Origin: Paenibacillus_AM sp052180255
Lineage (GTDB): Bacteria; Bacillota; Bacilli; Paenibacillales; NBRC-103111
Length of the DNA: 64,000 nucleotides
Direction: 5' to 3'
NCBI RefSeq assembly: GCF_052180255.1
Contig: NZ_CP197466.1
Span: 930,001-994,000 of the forward strand
The stretch's first letter is position 1. Each line of letters opens with the position of its first letter. Shown here piece after piece: positions 1-7,580 of the stretch. Position numbers and translations under genes: made by a program. Under the pieces are notes generated by a model. The model did not search any database. It saw only the letters and a program-made list of their open reading frames with translations, and was not told the origin of the DNA.

Positions 1-1112
1 TGACTACCTTTGCGAAACGTTCCTGTAAAAGGAATCTCCTCGCCAAGAATCAGCTTGAGAATACTTGATTTCCCTGAACCGTTTGGACCTGCAAGTATAA
101 TACGTTCTCCTTGTTCAATGGTAAAGGTTACGTCGTTGCATACTGTGTGTTCTACGTAATGAATTGAAACATTCTCTAATTCGACCATCAACTTTTTATT
201 ATAGGTAAGTTGAGTAATTTTCAAACTCTCCGCGCTTTCGATATTTTTCAAAAGTTTGGAACTTTCCTCAATTGAGGATTGCTGTCTCTGTTCAATCGAT
301 TTCGAGCGTTTCATCATTTTGGCGGCCTTGTGTCCGATATATCCTTTATCGACTTTTGAACCGGAGTTTCGAGTGCCGTTTTTTGTTTTTTCTACTTCGT
401 GAGACCAGTTACTCGTTCTCTTTGAAGCTTCAGACAGCCGTTTAATATCTTTCCGTAGTTTGTCGTTTTCAGCTAACTCATAATTATCCTGTCTTTGTTT
501 ATTCTCCCACCAATCCGAGAAATTACCGTTTTGAACCTCAATATGAGTTTTGTTTATAGAAAGAATGTGATCTACACAGTTATCTAGAAATGCTCGATCG
601 TGTGAAACCAAAATAAATCCTTTCTTTTTTTTGAGATAATCGCTAACCAGTTTCCGTGCGTGAATGTCCAAATGGTTAGTTGGCTCGTCGATAAGCAGAA
701 AACTGTTTTCCTTCAAAAACAAGGTTGCTAATAATACTTTTGTTTGCTCCCCGTTTGACATGGTTTCAAACGGCCGATATAACACATCCTCTGACACCTT
801 CAGCAAAGACAGTTCGCGTACGATCTGCCAATACTCGTAGTCAGGATAAATTTCGTCGATAACATCCAGGGTATTAAGTTCCTTGTGTTTAACTTGAAAA
901 GGAAAGTATTCAAAACTGACATTTGCTGAGATGGTTCCACTGTAATCATATTTACCAAGTAGCAGATTCAGAAAGGTTGTTTTTCCTCGACCGTTTCTTC
1001 CAGTAAAACCTAATTTCCAATCTGTATCAATTTGAAAGCTAACGTTTTCGAAGATGTTGTCGTAACTACCCTCATAAGCAAAGGTTAGGTCAGACACATT
1101 GATTAAAGACAT
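1..1112 (-). CDS. ABC-F ribosomal protection ATPase, Lsa-like (partial)
   Basis: Soluble twin-ATPase of the ABC-F class; family members of the Lsa/Vga type bind the ribosomal E site and dislodge lincosamides, streptogramins A and pleuromutilins. About 370 residues are visible and the C-terminal part lies beyond the left edge. In the first domain one sees Walker A GRNGRGKTT, signature MSNGEQTK, Walker B LLIDEPTNHLD and the switch VSHDR; then the charged interdomain linker (about residues 195-275), then the second Walker A GPNGSGKSS. No membrane segments. The ATG at 1110-1112 follows GGAGG at 8 nt. The start resembles Lsa(A)-type proteins (MSLIN.S.LTF.YEG), so Lsa-like is preferred over Vga or Msr. 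Transcription appears controlled by the leader upstream. Drug spectrum is inferred. Confidence 0.9.
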   Translation of the reverse strand, partial: MSLINVSDLTFAYEGSYDNIFENVSFQIDTDWKLGFTGRNGRGKTTFLNLLLGKYDYSGTISANVSFEYFPFQVKHKELNTLDVIDEIYPDYEYWQIVRELSLLKVSEDVLYRPFETMSNGEQTKVLLATLFLKENSFLLIDEPTNHLDIHARKLVSDYLKKKKGFILVSHDRAFLDNCVDHILSINKTHIEVQNGNFSDWWENKQRQDNYELAENDKLRKDIKRLSEASKRTSNWSHEVEKTKNGTRNSGSKVDKGYIGHKAAKMMKRSKSIEQRQQSSIEESSKLLKNIESAESLKITQLTYNKKLMVELENVSIHYVEHTVCNDVTFTIEQGERIILAGPNGSGKSSILKLILGEEIPFTGTFRKGS

Positions 1113-1129
1113 GGCAATTTCCTCCATCC

Positions 1130-1170
1130 AAAAAATAAAAAGCTACAAGAAAGTTACCTTTCTTGTAGCT
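1130..1170 (-). terminator. Intrinsic terminator in the leader of the ABC-F gene
   Basis: On the minus strand a perfect 13-bp stem (AGCTACAAGAAAG with its complement, TTAC/GTAA loop) is followed at once by TTTTATTTTTT, only about 20 nt upstream of the ABC-F start. Its position before the gene shows an attenuator and not an end-of-operon terminator. Confidence 0.9.
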
Positions 1171-1320
1171 CAAATAAACAATGTTAAAAGCTAACCCAAA
1201 TAATGGGGTAGATAAAATGTTATTTTATTTGAGTGAAAAGAATAAGTAACTTTCTTGCTCTACAAAGAATAAAACAATTTTTTGTTTTACCTTTCGTAAT
1301 TTAAGCAAGAAATTTTACAT
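1171..1320 (-). promoter_or_regulatory. Translation-coupled attenuator leader of the ABC-F gene
   Basis: Four mutually exclusive segments are visible. Segment 1 (1305-1312, minus TTTCTTGC) lies just after the start-stop ORF and is complementary to segment 2 (1246-1258, minus GCAAGAAAGTTAC). Segment 2 is also complementary over 12 nt to the loop and 3' arm of the terminator (GTAACTTTCTTG). A second match, CTCAAATAAA near 1223-1232 with TTTATTTGAG near 1168-1177, would extend that antiterminator. Model, by analogy with term-seq-mapped ABC-F leaders: a ribosome stalled by drug on the leader ORF covers segment 1, frees segment 2 and disrupts the terminator. Confidence 0.75.
1315..1320 (-). other. 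Start-stop leader ORF (ATG TAA) of the ABC-F attenuator
   Basis: Minus-strand ATGTAA preceded by GAGGAG four bases upstream. It is the last codon pair of a possible 9-codon ORF, MKRELRRIM, starting at 1344, but that upstream ATG would lie only a few bases from the predicted transcript start and has no ribosome site, so initiation at the ATG-stop pair looks likelier. A start-stop element would hold a ribosome with an empty A site at a fixed place. Confidence 0.6.
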
Positions 1321-1354
1321 TATTCTCCTCAACTCCCGTTTCATATTTGACAGT

Positions 1355-1383
1355 ATTCTAGCATATTTAATTTAACATTTCAA
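1355..1383 (-). promoter_or_regulatory. SigA-type promoter of the ABC-F leader
   Basis: Minus strand TTGAAA (1378-1383), 17-bp spacer, TAGAAT (1355-1360) with an extended TG one base before the -10. This puts the transcript start near 1348, leaving a leader of roughly 235 nt before the ABC-F ATG. Confidence 0.8.
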
Positions 1384-1514
1384 CTTTTCAGTAAGAACTT
1401 CAGTTGGCACGAGCATTTACGGGGCTTGCGCAAAAAAACTTGATTTAACAAGGCTTTTCGCAGTTATTAGATTCCTCTTCTTGAACTTATCTTCTGCTAT
1501 CTTCCGAATAGTAT

Positions 1515-1536
1515 GCGCGACTCAAAATCGTGAGGG
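1515..1536 (+). repeat. 22-bp copy of the tRNA-Leu anticodon region (att-like)
   Basis: Identical over 22 bp to positions 4693-4714 inside the tRNA-Leu(CAA) gene and in the same orientation. It covers the anticodon stem-loop (core CGACTCAAAATCG). No other part of a tRNA is present here, so this is not a broken tRNA gene; a direct repeat of a tRNA segment is the usual mark left by site-specific integration. No integrase is visible between the copies. The rest of 1384-1575 shows nothing I can name. Confidence 0.65.
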
Positions 1537-1575
1537 CAAAATAACCAATCCATTTAACTCAATTGAATGTAGAAG

Positions 1576-3726
1576 TTAATGTATGAGGTCGCTGCTTTTA
1601 AGCCTTTTTTTAAACTTCGCGGTGAACTTATTAATACTTTTCTTGAGTGCAACACCAAGCAAAATCATTAAACTACCATAGATGATAAGAATGATACAAT
1701 TCTTTGCAACAACATCCCACAATATGCCTGCAGCTGCTTCGCGCATGATGTTAATAGCGTGAGTAAATGGCAAGAAGGGATAGATTGCTTGGAAAAATGG
1801 CGGCGTCACTTGAATGGGGAATGTTCCACCTGAACCGGAAATTTGCAATACCAACAAGACGATACAAAGTGCTTTACCTACATCACCGAAAATTGAAACC
1901 ATCGTATAAATGATAAGTGTGAATACTGTACTGTTAAAAAGTGCAAATAAAATAAAGAATCCTTTATGGACGACATACGTTTCTAGAATATAAATGTCAC
2001 CTAGCGTTACTACAAGGGCTTGTAATAGAGCAATCATTAGGAAAGTAAGGAACCGCCCAAAGAATATTTGATAGCTCTTATAATTAGCACTTGGTTGATG
2101 TACATCTACAGATAAAAGAGAAATGAGTAATAATGCACCGACCCATAACGAAAGGGTTGTAAAAAAAGGAGACATGCTGGAGCCATAGTTGGGCATTGGG
2201 AATATTTTATTTTCCTTTAAAAGGACAGGTTCGGCAAAAAAGTCACTTTGCTTCTTAATATCGTGCTTGAGCAGATCAATAATTTCTTTTATGTCTGCAC
2301 TGTTTTCGAACTCACGAATTTTATTAGCAAGTTGATGTATTTTACGCTCGATATCAGGTAAGTCTTTTTGAACTTTTGCTAACTCATCTTTCCCTAAATC
2401 AATTCCTTTAGCGGCATCAGAAAGTAAGCTAGTGACATCTGGCAGACTCTTTTGTGCTTGTGCTAGGATATCTCCTACATCTTTAGCAATGGATTTGGAT
2501 TTGTCGATTGCATTTTGAATGGCAGGCATGATTGTAGTATCAAAACCATCAATAACCCCACCTAAATCTTGTTTTAATTGCTTGGAAAGTTGGTTGACGT
2601 TGTTTATTAAGGCTTCTGTTGGCTTTTTACCTTGCTCAATTAATGAAATAATCTTTTGGATATTATTTTGTTGTTCATTAAATTTATTTTTAACACCGTT
2701 TAGTGAGTCTATCGCGCTTGCTAGTTTATTATTGCCTCCCATTGTTTGCAGACGATTTAAGAAGCCTACAATACCATCTACGGCTTTACCTGCGAGGCCG
2801 AGTCTTTCACTTATAGATTTTGCAGTAGGAATAGCTTTTTCCGGTTTAATATCACTGTTCATCAGTAATGAAGTGATGTCTTCCGTTGAAGATGCAATTT
2901 CCTGGAGCATGGTTAAATCTTGTTTGATACCAGGACCGGCTTTGACCAGTGCATCTTCGGCCTTATTTGAAAAGTTTAAGAAGTCAGATGACATCTCTTG
3001 CCCGTTTTTGGATAACCGTTCGATCGTAGGTAAATTATCTTGAATATTACTGACAAGACGTTGGGCTTTACCCGCATCTGTTAAGGCAAGGTTGATGATT
3101 TCTTTAATTTGTGGGAACTCACTTTCAAGCTTAAAAACGATTTGCTTTACTTTTTCAATGCTAGGGAGGTTTTGCTGAATATCGGCACCTAATTCATTAA
3201 ATAGGGTGAAGATCGTAGTAGTTGCTGTTTTAACAAAATTTTTACTGATCTGTTCGGCAATGCCGGAAGCTCCTGTAGCCGTAATTTTAGGAGCAACCGC
3301 GTTGATTTTTTCATTTACACTATAGATGAGTTCAGGCTTAACGGGGTCATTAGTTAGGATAGTAGCTATTTTTTCGGAGAAATCAGGGGTAATGTCAATG
3401 CTTGCGTAATATTTGCCATGCTCGACACCTGACTGCGCCTCTGCTCGGTCTACGAACCTCCAACCCAGCAGATTATTTTCTTTTAAGGAATTAACAATTT
3501 CATTACCGATATTCACGTCTTTCCCTTGAATGGTTGTCCCTTTATCGTCGTTGACAATCGCAACAAGCAGCCCACTTGTACTTCCATAAGGGTCCCAAGA
3601 AGCTGCGATATTGAACCAAGCATATAAGGGAGCTAAAATAACGAGCCCGGAAATGATCACGAGTACGACCCAATTTTTCATTATACCATTAAGGTCATTT
3701 GTATAGATTTGGAGGATGGATCTCAT
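1576..3726 (-). CDS. YhgE/Pip family membrane protein
   Basis: Large membrane protein of the YhgE/Pip (phage infection protein) family, 716 residues. One transmembrane segment (about 20-40) is followed by a long extracytoplasmic part (45-520), predicted rich in helices and heptad-like repeats, and a C-terminal block of five to six membrane segments (525-705) related to ABC-2 type permeases. Relatives include the lactococcal phage receptor Pip and the EsaA component of type VII secretion, but no other secretion gene is nearby. It follows the DUF441 gene by 44 nt in the same direction with AAGGTG upstream of its ATG, so the two may share a transcript. Substrate unknown. Confidence 0.85.
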   Translation of the reverse strand: MRSILQIYTNDLNGIMKNWVVLVIISGLVILAPLYAWFNIAASWDPYGSTSGLLVAIVNDDKGTTIQGKDVNIGNEIVNSLKENNLLGWRFVDRAEAQSGVEHGKYYASIDITPDFSEKIATILTNDPVKPELIYSVNEKINAVAPKITATGASGIAEQISKNFVKTATTTIFTLFNELGADIQQNLPSIEKVKQIVFKLESEFPQIKEIINLALTDAGKAQRLVSNIQDNLPTIERLSKNGQEMSSDFLNFSNKAEDALVKAGPGIKQDLTMLQEIASSTEDITSLLMNSDIKPEKAIPTAKSISERLGLAGKAVDGIVGFLNRLQTMGGNNKLASAIDSLNGVKNKFNEQQNNIQKIISLIEQGKKPTEALINNVNQLSKQLKQDLGGVIDGFDTTIMPAIQNAIDKSKSIAKDVGDILAQAQKSLPDVTSLLSDAAKGIDLGKDELAKVQKDLPDIERKIHQLANKIREFENSADIKEIIDLLKHDIKKQSDFFAEPVLLKENKIFPMPNYGSSMSPFFTTLSLWVGALLLISLLSVDVHQPSANYKSYQIFFGRFLTFLMIALLQALVVTLGDIYILETYVVHKGFFILFALFNSTVFTLIIYTMVSIFGDVGKALCIVLLVLQISGSGGTFPIQVTPPFFQAIYPFLPFTHAINIMREAAAGILWDVVAKNCIILIIYGSLMILLGVALKKSINKFTAKFKKRLKSSDLIH

Positions 3727-3770
3727 ATGTAAGCACCTTTTTAAAATTATGACTTACAGGTAGTATGAGT

Positions 3771-4223
3771 TTATTGCTTACCAATTATTAAGGACAGGAT
3801 ACCTGCCGCAATTAGAGGACCAACAGGAACACCACGGAAGAGTGCGACACCTAGTACTGTACCAATCAGCAATCCCGCGACAACGGTTGGCTGATTGCCC
3901 ATGAGCAGTACGCCACGACCTCCTAAATAGGAGACAAGTACACCGATAATAATGGCAAGAATGGATTTCCAGTGGAAAAAAGATTGTATGATGGTTTGTA
4001 GAGATATTTTTCCACTTGCTAAAGGTGTCATGACGCCAATGGTTAAGATGATGATCCCGATCGTAATGCCATGTTTTTCGAGCCAAGGAAAAGCTTGCTG
4101 TAGATTGGTAATTCGAAGCAGAAGTAAAACGAGCATGGCAATAGTAACCGTAGCGTTGCTACTTATAATGCCAAGTCCGGCAAAGGCTAATAATATCAGT
4201 GCAGGCATGTCTATAGTTGTCAT
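3771..4223 (-). CDS. DUF441 family membrane protein (YtwI-like)
   Basis: Small integral membrane protein of 150 residues made almost wholly of hydrophobic segments (about 5-35, 48-68, 82-105, 112-145), with the glycine-rich stretch VGPLIAAGILSL near the end. Length and pattern match the DUF441/YtwI family of Bacillales, whose function is unknown. GGAG lies about 9 nt before the ATG. It is first of a two-gene minus-strand unit with the YhgE-like gene. Both lie between the two copies of the tRNA-Leu segment. Confidence 0.8.
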   Translation of the reverse strand: MTTIDMPALILLAFAGLGIISSNATVTIAMLVLLLLRITNLQQAFPWLEKHGITIGIIILTIGVMTPLASGKISLQTIIQSFFHWKSILAIIIGVLVSYLGGRGVLLMGNQPTVVAGLLIGTVLGVALFRGVPVGPLIAAGILSLIIGKQ

Positions 4224-4494
4224 AAATAAAAACGCTCCTTCGGTTTGTCTTAGATATCAGTATGCACCAGAATAAAGTAGTTCCAACCCTTTCCTTCCTC
4301 ATGATGCATAGGGATTAATGCTAATACAAAATTGAGGAAATATCAATGAAAGTGTAATTTCACCAAATTTGCGACATTTGCATGAAAAAGGGTAGATTTC
4401 CCTCTTTTTTGGGATTATATAGGGTGACAGTGGACTTAGTCTGTTCTATGATGAGAGAAGTTAAGGAATATGGTAAGAAAGAGGTGTATGGCAG

Positions 4495-4602
4495 ATGGGG
4501 ATGGTCTATTTTATTTCTTTCCTTTGTGTGGTTATAGTGGTGGGTATTACGTTCTATGTGACGAAAAAAGCTTACTCACGAAAGTGGGACCAAGAAGAGT
4601 AG
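4495..4602 (+). CDS. 35-residue single-span membrane protein
   Basis: Short gene missed by length cut-offs. It encodes a hydrophobic helix (about residues 4-23) followed by a basic then acidic tail, KKAYSRKWDQEE. GAGGTG sits 8 nt before the ATG at 4495; the ATG at 4488 is in another frame and too close to that site. The tail recalls the short YtzI-type proteins of Bacillus, but this is weak. It stands alone just upstream of the tRNA gene. No function assigned. Confidence 0.55.
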   Translation: MGMVYFISFLCVVIVVGITFYVTKKAYSRKWDQEE

Positions 4603-4666
4603 AAATTTAATGCAATAAAATACTTGCTTTTTTATTGCGTACAAGGTATAATAATTTTTGTTGAAA

Positions 4667-4746
4667 GCCGGTGTGGCGGAATTGGCAGACGCGCGCGACT
4701 CAAAATCGTGAGGGAAACCGTGGGGGTTCGAGTCCCTTCACCGGCA
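4667..4746 (+). tRNA. tRNA-Leu (anticodon CAA)
   Basis: Eighty bases fold as a type II tRNA: acceptor GCCGGTG pairs with CACCGGC, discriminator A, anticodon stem CGCGA/TCGTG with loop CTCAAAA, a variable arm (GGGAAACCGTGGG region) and T-arm loop TTCGAGT. Anticodon CAA reads UUG leucine codons. The 3' CCA is not encoded. The anticodon region is duplicated at 1515-1536. Confidence 0.95.
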
Positions 4747-4771
4747 TAATTAGTAGAGAATGCGGCAATTT

Positions 4772-4823
4772 AAAGGGATTTGCTTTCAAGTTAGTTAGAT
4801 GACTTGATAGCAGATCCCTTTTG
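4772..4823 (+). terminator. Terminator after tRNA-Leu
   Basis: AAAGGGAT.TGCT pairs with AGCA.ATCCCTTT and the inner CAAGT/ACTTG extends the stem; it ends in a short T run. The remaining 4824-5067 holds AT-rich DNA and one cre-like site, CGAAAGCGCTATAT (4909-4922), which may put the downstream sensor gene under CcpA; 11 of 14 positions fit the consensus. Confidence 0.7.
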
Positions 4824-5067
4824 CATTTTGAGTCAAAATGTTTTTCTTTTTCTGTATAGATATACAAAAGATCATTTTGATGGTATTTTGGAGTTCCGGC
4901 AGAATCAACGAAAGCGCTATATTTATGATGAACTTCATGTGAACTAATTCACATAAATATAATTAAATCTATAAGAGTGACCTAATCTTTACAGGGGTTT
5001 AGATTCATGCAATATGCTTATTCTATAACTGTCAGTTGTGTAAAAAAGAGTTTTGGGGTGAGGGAGT

Positions 5068-6672
5068 ATGAAAATAGGGAGATTGACATTGAAACTGCGG
5101 ACGACCATTACGTTGATGATCTGTGTCGTTGTTGTAATGGTGTTGTTAGTTGTTTATGTATTGTTCGGTATGAAAGTGACAGAAATGACGAAGGATGCTT
5201 TGCAAAACAAAGCTCTCTCAATCGCTCGTACTGTTTCACAAACATCATCTGTAATTGAAGAACTGGAGGGCCGGGGAGATCCAAATGCTGTTCAGCAATT
5301 TGCAAAGGATATTCTTACTATCAACGATGTACAGTTCGTGGTGGTGATTGATATGAACGGTATTCGTCATACCCATCCTGATCCGGCAAAGATCGGTCAA
5401 CAGTTTATTGGCGGCGATGAAATCGTAGCTCTACACGGAAGTGAAAACGTATCCACAGCCAAAGGTTCACTAGGTGATTCAGTAAGAGCATTTTCACCGA
5501 TTTATGGTGTAAACGGAGAACAGATTGGAGCTGTAGCGGTAGGCATTTCACTTGACAGCGTCCATACTGCGGTTAAACAGAATGAGTGGATTATTTATTT
5601 GGGAATTATACTTGGTGGTGTAATGGGGATAGCGGGAGCGGTTTTGCTAGCGAATAAAATTAAAAAAATGATGTTCGGTATGGAGCCTGAAGCCATTTCG
5701 AAACTGCTGGAAGAACGGAGTGCCATGCTCCAATACGCACGTGAAGGTATACTGGCCGTGGATAAAAATTTGAAAATTACACTGGTGAATACTGAAGCCA
5801 GGCGATTGATGGATCTTATTGGTGTAGATGCTGATCCTGTAAATCAGATGGTGGGTAATATTTTGCCGCAGCTGCGAATGGATAAGGTTTTGGAAACAGG
5901 TAAACCGCTGCAGGATATCGAGGTTGAGCAGAGTGGAGTCACGTTGTTGGCCAATGTAGTTCCAGTTAGAGTGGGCGAGAAAGTAGAAGGCGTAATCGCA
6001 AGCTTTCGTGACAAGACTGAAATATCTGTTCTTGTAGAAAGACTGAACGGTATTTCCATGTACGCCGATATACTGCGATCACAGACCCACGAATTTATGA
6101 ATAAACTTCATGTCATTATAGGATTGACCCATATGCAACAATACGAACGATTGGAACAATATCTGGCAGGTACCATGCTTCATATTCACAATGAAGCTGA
6201 TGCTGTAATCCAGTTAGTGAAAGATCCCGTTATGGCTGGATTTTTACTAGGTAAGCAAAGCCGTGGGCGTGAGGTGGGTGTTAAGATTGAACTGCTAGAG
6301 GAGGGTATACTACCTGAAGCCGCTGATCCGGACAATTCACGTGAACTAGTAACCATCGTTGGAAATCTGTTAGAAAACGCGCTGGAGGCCTCTCTAGGCA
6401 GCGCAAACAAAGTGATTGGCATTGGCTTCCTATACGAAGACCAAAAGCTGAGAATACGAGTCGTAGACAATGGAATAGGGTTACCTGAAATTAGAGCGGA
6501 GCAGTTGTATGAGCAGGGTTATTCTACAAAGGGTAAAGACCGTGGAATTGGTCTGTATTTGGTTAAGAAAAGCCTGGACAAACTGAGGGGATCTATTTAC
6601 TTGGAGAGCCGCCCAGGACAAGGTACTGCATTTACTGTTCACTTACCATATGAAGCGAAGAGTGAGGAATAA
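5068..6672 (+). CDS. malK: Sensor histidine kinase, CitA/DcuS/MalK type
   Basis: Membrane-bound sensor kinase for C4-dicarboxylates or citrate, 534 residues. Transmembrane helix 1 (12-32), an extracytoplasmic PAS-like sensor (35-170) with RHTHPDP typical of CitA/DcuS carboxylate binding, helix 2 (about 173-195), a cytoplasmic PAS domain (210-320), then the short-spaced H-box SQTHEFMNKLHVI, the N-box NLLENALEAS and a GHKL ATPase with DNGIGLP and GIGLYLVKKSL. The response regulator gene follows after 2 nt. The next genes are a 2-hydroxycarboxylate transporter and malic enzyme, which favours malate as the ligand; the name malK follows Bacillus subtilis and is inference from this context. Confidence 0.85.
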   Translation: MKIGRLTLKLRTTITLMICVVVVMVLLVVYVLFGMKVTEMTKDALQNKALSIARTVSQTSSVIEELEGRGDPNAVQQFAKDILTINDVQFVVVIDMNGIRHTHPDPAKIGQQFIGGDEIVALHGSENVSTAKGSLGDSVRAFSPIYGVNGEQIGAVAVGISLDSVHTAVKQNEWIIYLGIILGGVMGIAGAVLLANKIKKMMFGMEPEAISKLLEERSAMLQYAREGILAVDKNLKITLVNTEARRLMDLIGVDADPVNQMVGNILPQLRMDKVLETGKPLQDIEVEQSGVTLLANVVPVRVGEKVEGVIASFRDKTEISVLVERLNGISMYADILRSQTHEFMNKLHVIIGLTHMQQYERLEQYLAGTMLHIHNEADAVIQLVKDPVMAGFLLGKQSRGREVGVKIELLEEGILPEAADPDNSRELVTIVGNLLENALEASLGSANKVIGIGFLYEDQKLRIRVVDNGIGLPEIRAEQLYEQGYSTKGKDRGIGLYLVKKSLDKLRGSIYLESRPGQGTAFTVHLPYEAKSEE

Positions 6673-6674
6673 TA

Positions 6675-7397
6675 ATGAATACATCTATAATTTCTGTACT
6701 TATCGTCGAAGATGATCCGATGGTTTCGGAAATGAATAAATTTTATTTAGAGCAGGTAGAGGGTTTCAAAGCCGAAGGTTGGGCTTCTTCCCCGGACGAA
6801 GCATTGAGTATGTTAGAGCAGGGAGTCTATGAACTGATTCTACTTGATATTTATATGAAAGAAAGCAATGGATTGGAGCTGCTATCCGAAATACGCCACA
6901 GAGGGATTAAGGTAGATGTCATTGTCATTTCGGCTGCAAGCGACAAAAAGAGTATTCAGGTGGCGTTGCAGAACGGGGCTGTGGATTATTTGATTAAACC
7001 TTTCGAATTCAGTCGGTTCCAAGCGGCATTAAGTAGATACAGAGAGCAAAATCGGCTGTTTCGTTATCAAGAATGCCTTAATCAATCTGAGCTCGATACG
7101 ATTACACGTTTTCGTCAGGAACAGAGAGCGTCACAGGAATTGCCCAAAGGTTTCACAAGGCAGACGCTTCAAACGATCTGGAAAGTAATTGAGTCTGATG
7201 GGGCGGGATGGTTCTCGGCCGAGGACATATCTATGTTGTCCGGAATCTCACGAGTATCGGTTAGCAAATATTGTGCCGGTCTAGTGGAGATGGGCGTGCT
7301 CGAGATGGACTTGGCGTATGGAACAGTAGGGAGACCCGTTCAGAAATACCAGATTGCAGCTAATGGGAGGATGACGATATCCAAATATTTTGTATAA
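6675..7397 (+). CDS. malR: Response regulator, CitB/MalR type
   Basis: Partner of the upstream kinase, 240 residues. The receiver domain (about 8-125) shows the acidic pair ED near the start, phospho-acceptor Asp in LILLDIYMK and the conserved Lys in YLIKPFE. The C-terminal part (155-225) holds a winged helix-turn-helix, AEDISMLSGISRVSVSKYC, as in CitT/DctR/MalR regulators. It starts two bases after the kinase stop and is followed by a terminator, so kinase and regulator form a two-gene operon. Likely target: the transporter promoter just downstream. Confidence 0.85.
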   Translation: MNTSIISVLIVEDDPMVSEMNKFYLEQVEGFKAEGWASSPDEALSMLEQGVYELILLDIYMKESNGLELLSEIRHRGIKVDVIVISAASDKKSIQVALQNGAVDYLIKPFEFSRFQAALSRYREQNRLFRYQECLNQSELDTITRFRQEQRASQELPKGFTRQTLQTIWKVIESDGAGWFSAEDISMLSGISRVSVSKYCAGLVEMGVLEMDLAYGTVGRPVQKYQIAANGRMTISKYFV

Positions 7398-7414
7398 ATC
7401 TGAATGTAGATTGC

Positions 7415-7440
7415 TGCTGCCATGATGGCAGCATTTTTTT
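7415..7440 (+). terminator. Terminator of the two-component operon
   Basis: TGCTGCC, loop ATGAT, GGCAGCA, then seven T. It separates the regulator gene from the transporter transcript. Confidence 0.85.
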
Positions 7441-7466
7441 ATTTGAATAGAAAATTGAAGAAAAGA

Positions 7467-7546
7467 AGATAGCGCTTACTTTAAAAATTTACAAAATGTA
7501 TTCAATATTTACGTAAAAACAAAAGCGCTTTCAAACCGTTTATAAT
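7467..7546 (+). promoter_or_regulatory. Promoter region of the malate transporter with cre sites and direct repeat
   Basis: A good -10, TATAAT (7541-7546), has no matching -35, as expected for an activator-dependent promoter. Two cre-like sites are visible: 7467-7480 (AGATAGCGCTTACT) and, at the -35 position, 7520-7533, whose reverse strand TGAAAGCGCTTTTG fits the CcpA consensus at 12 of 14 positions. Between them ATTTAC occurs twice, 20 bp apart (7487-7492, 7507-7512), a spacing of two helical turns that could seat the response regulator. Binding of MalR is inference. Confidence 0.6.
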
Positions 7547-7580
7547 GGGGGTGTAAACGATTTAAGGAGGTTAATAAGAC

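Noticed and set aside
2519..3043. Open frame of 174 codons on the plus strand
   Set aside because: Lies wholly opposite the YhgE/Pip coding sequence, has no ribosome site and reads as a mirror of its helical repeats.
1537..4692. Intact integrative element between the tRNA-Leu repeats
   Set aside because: No integrase, excisionase or replication gene is present; only the repeat itself is reported.
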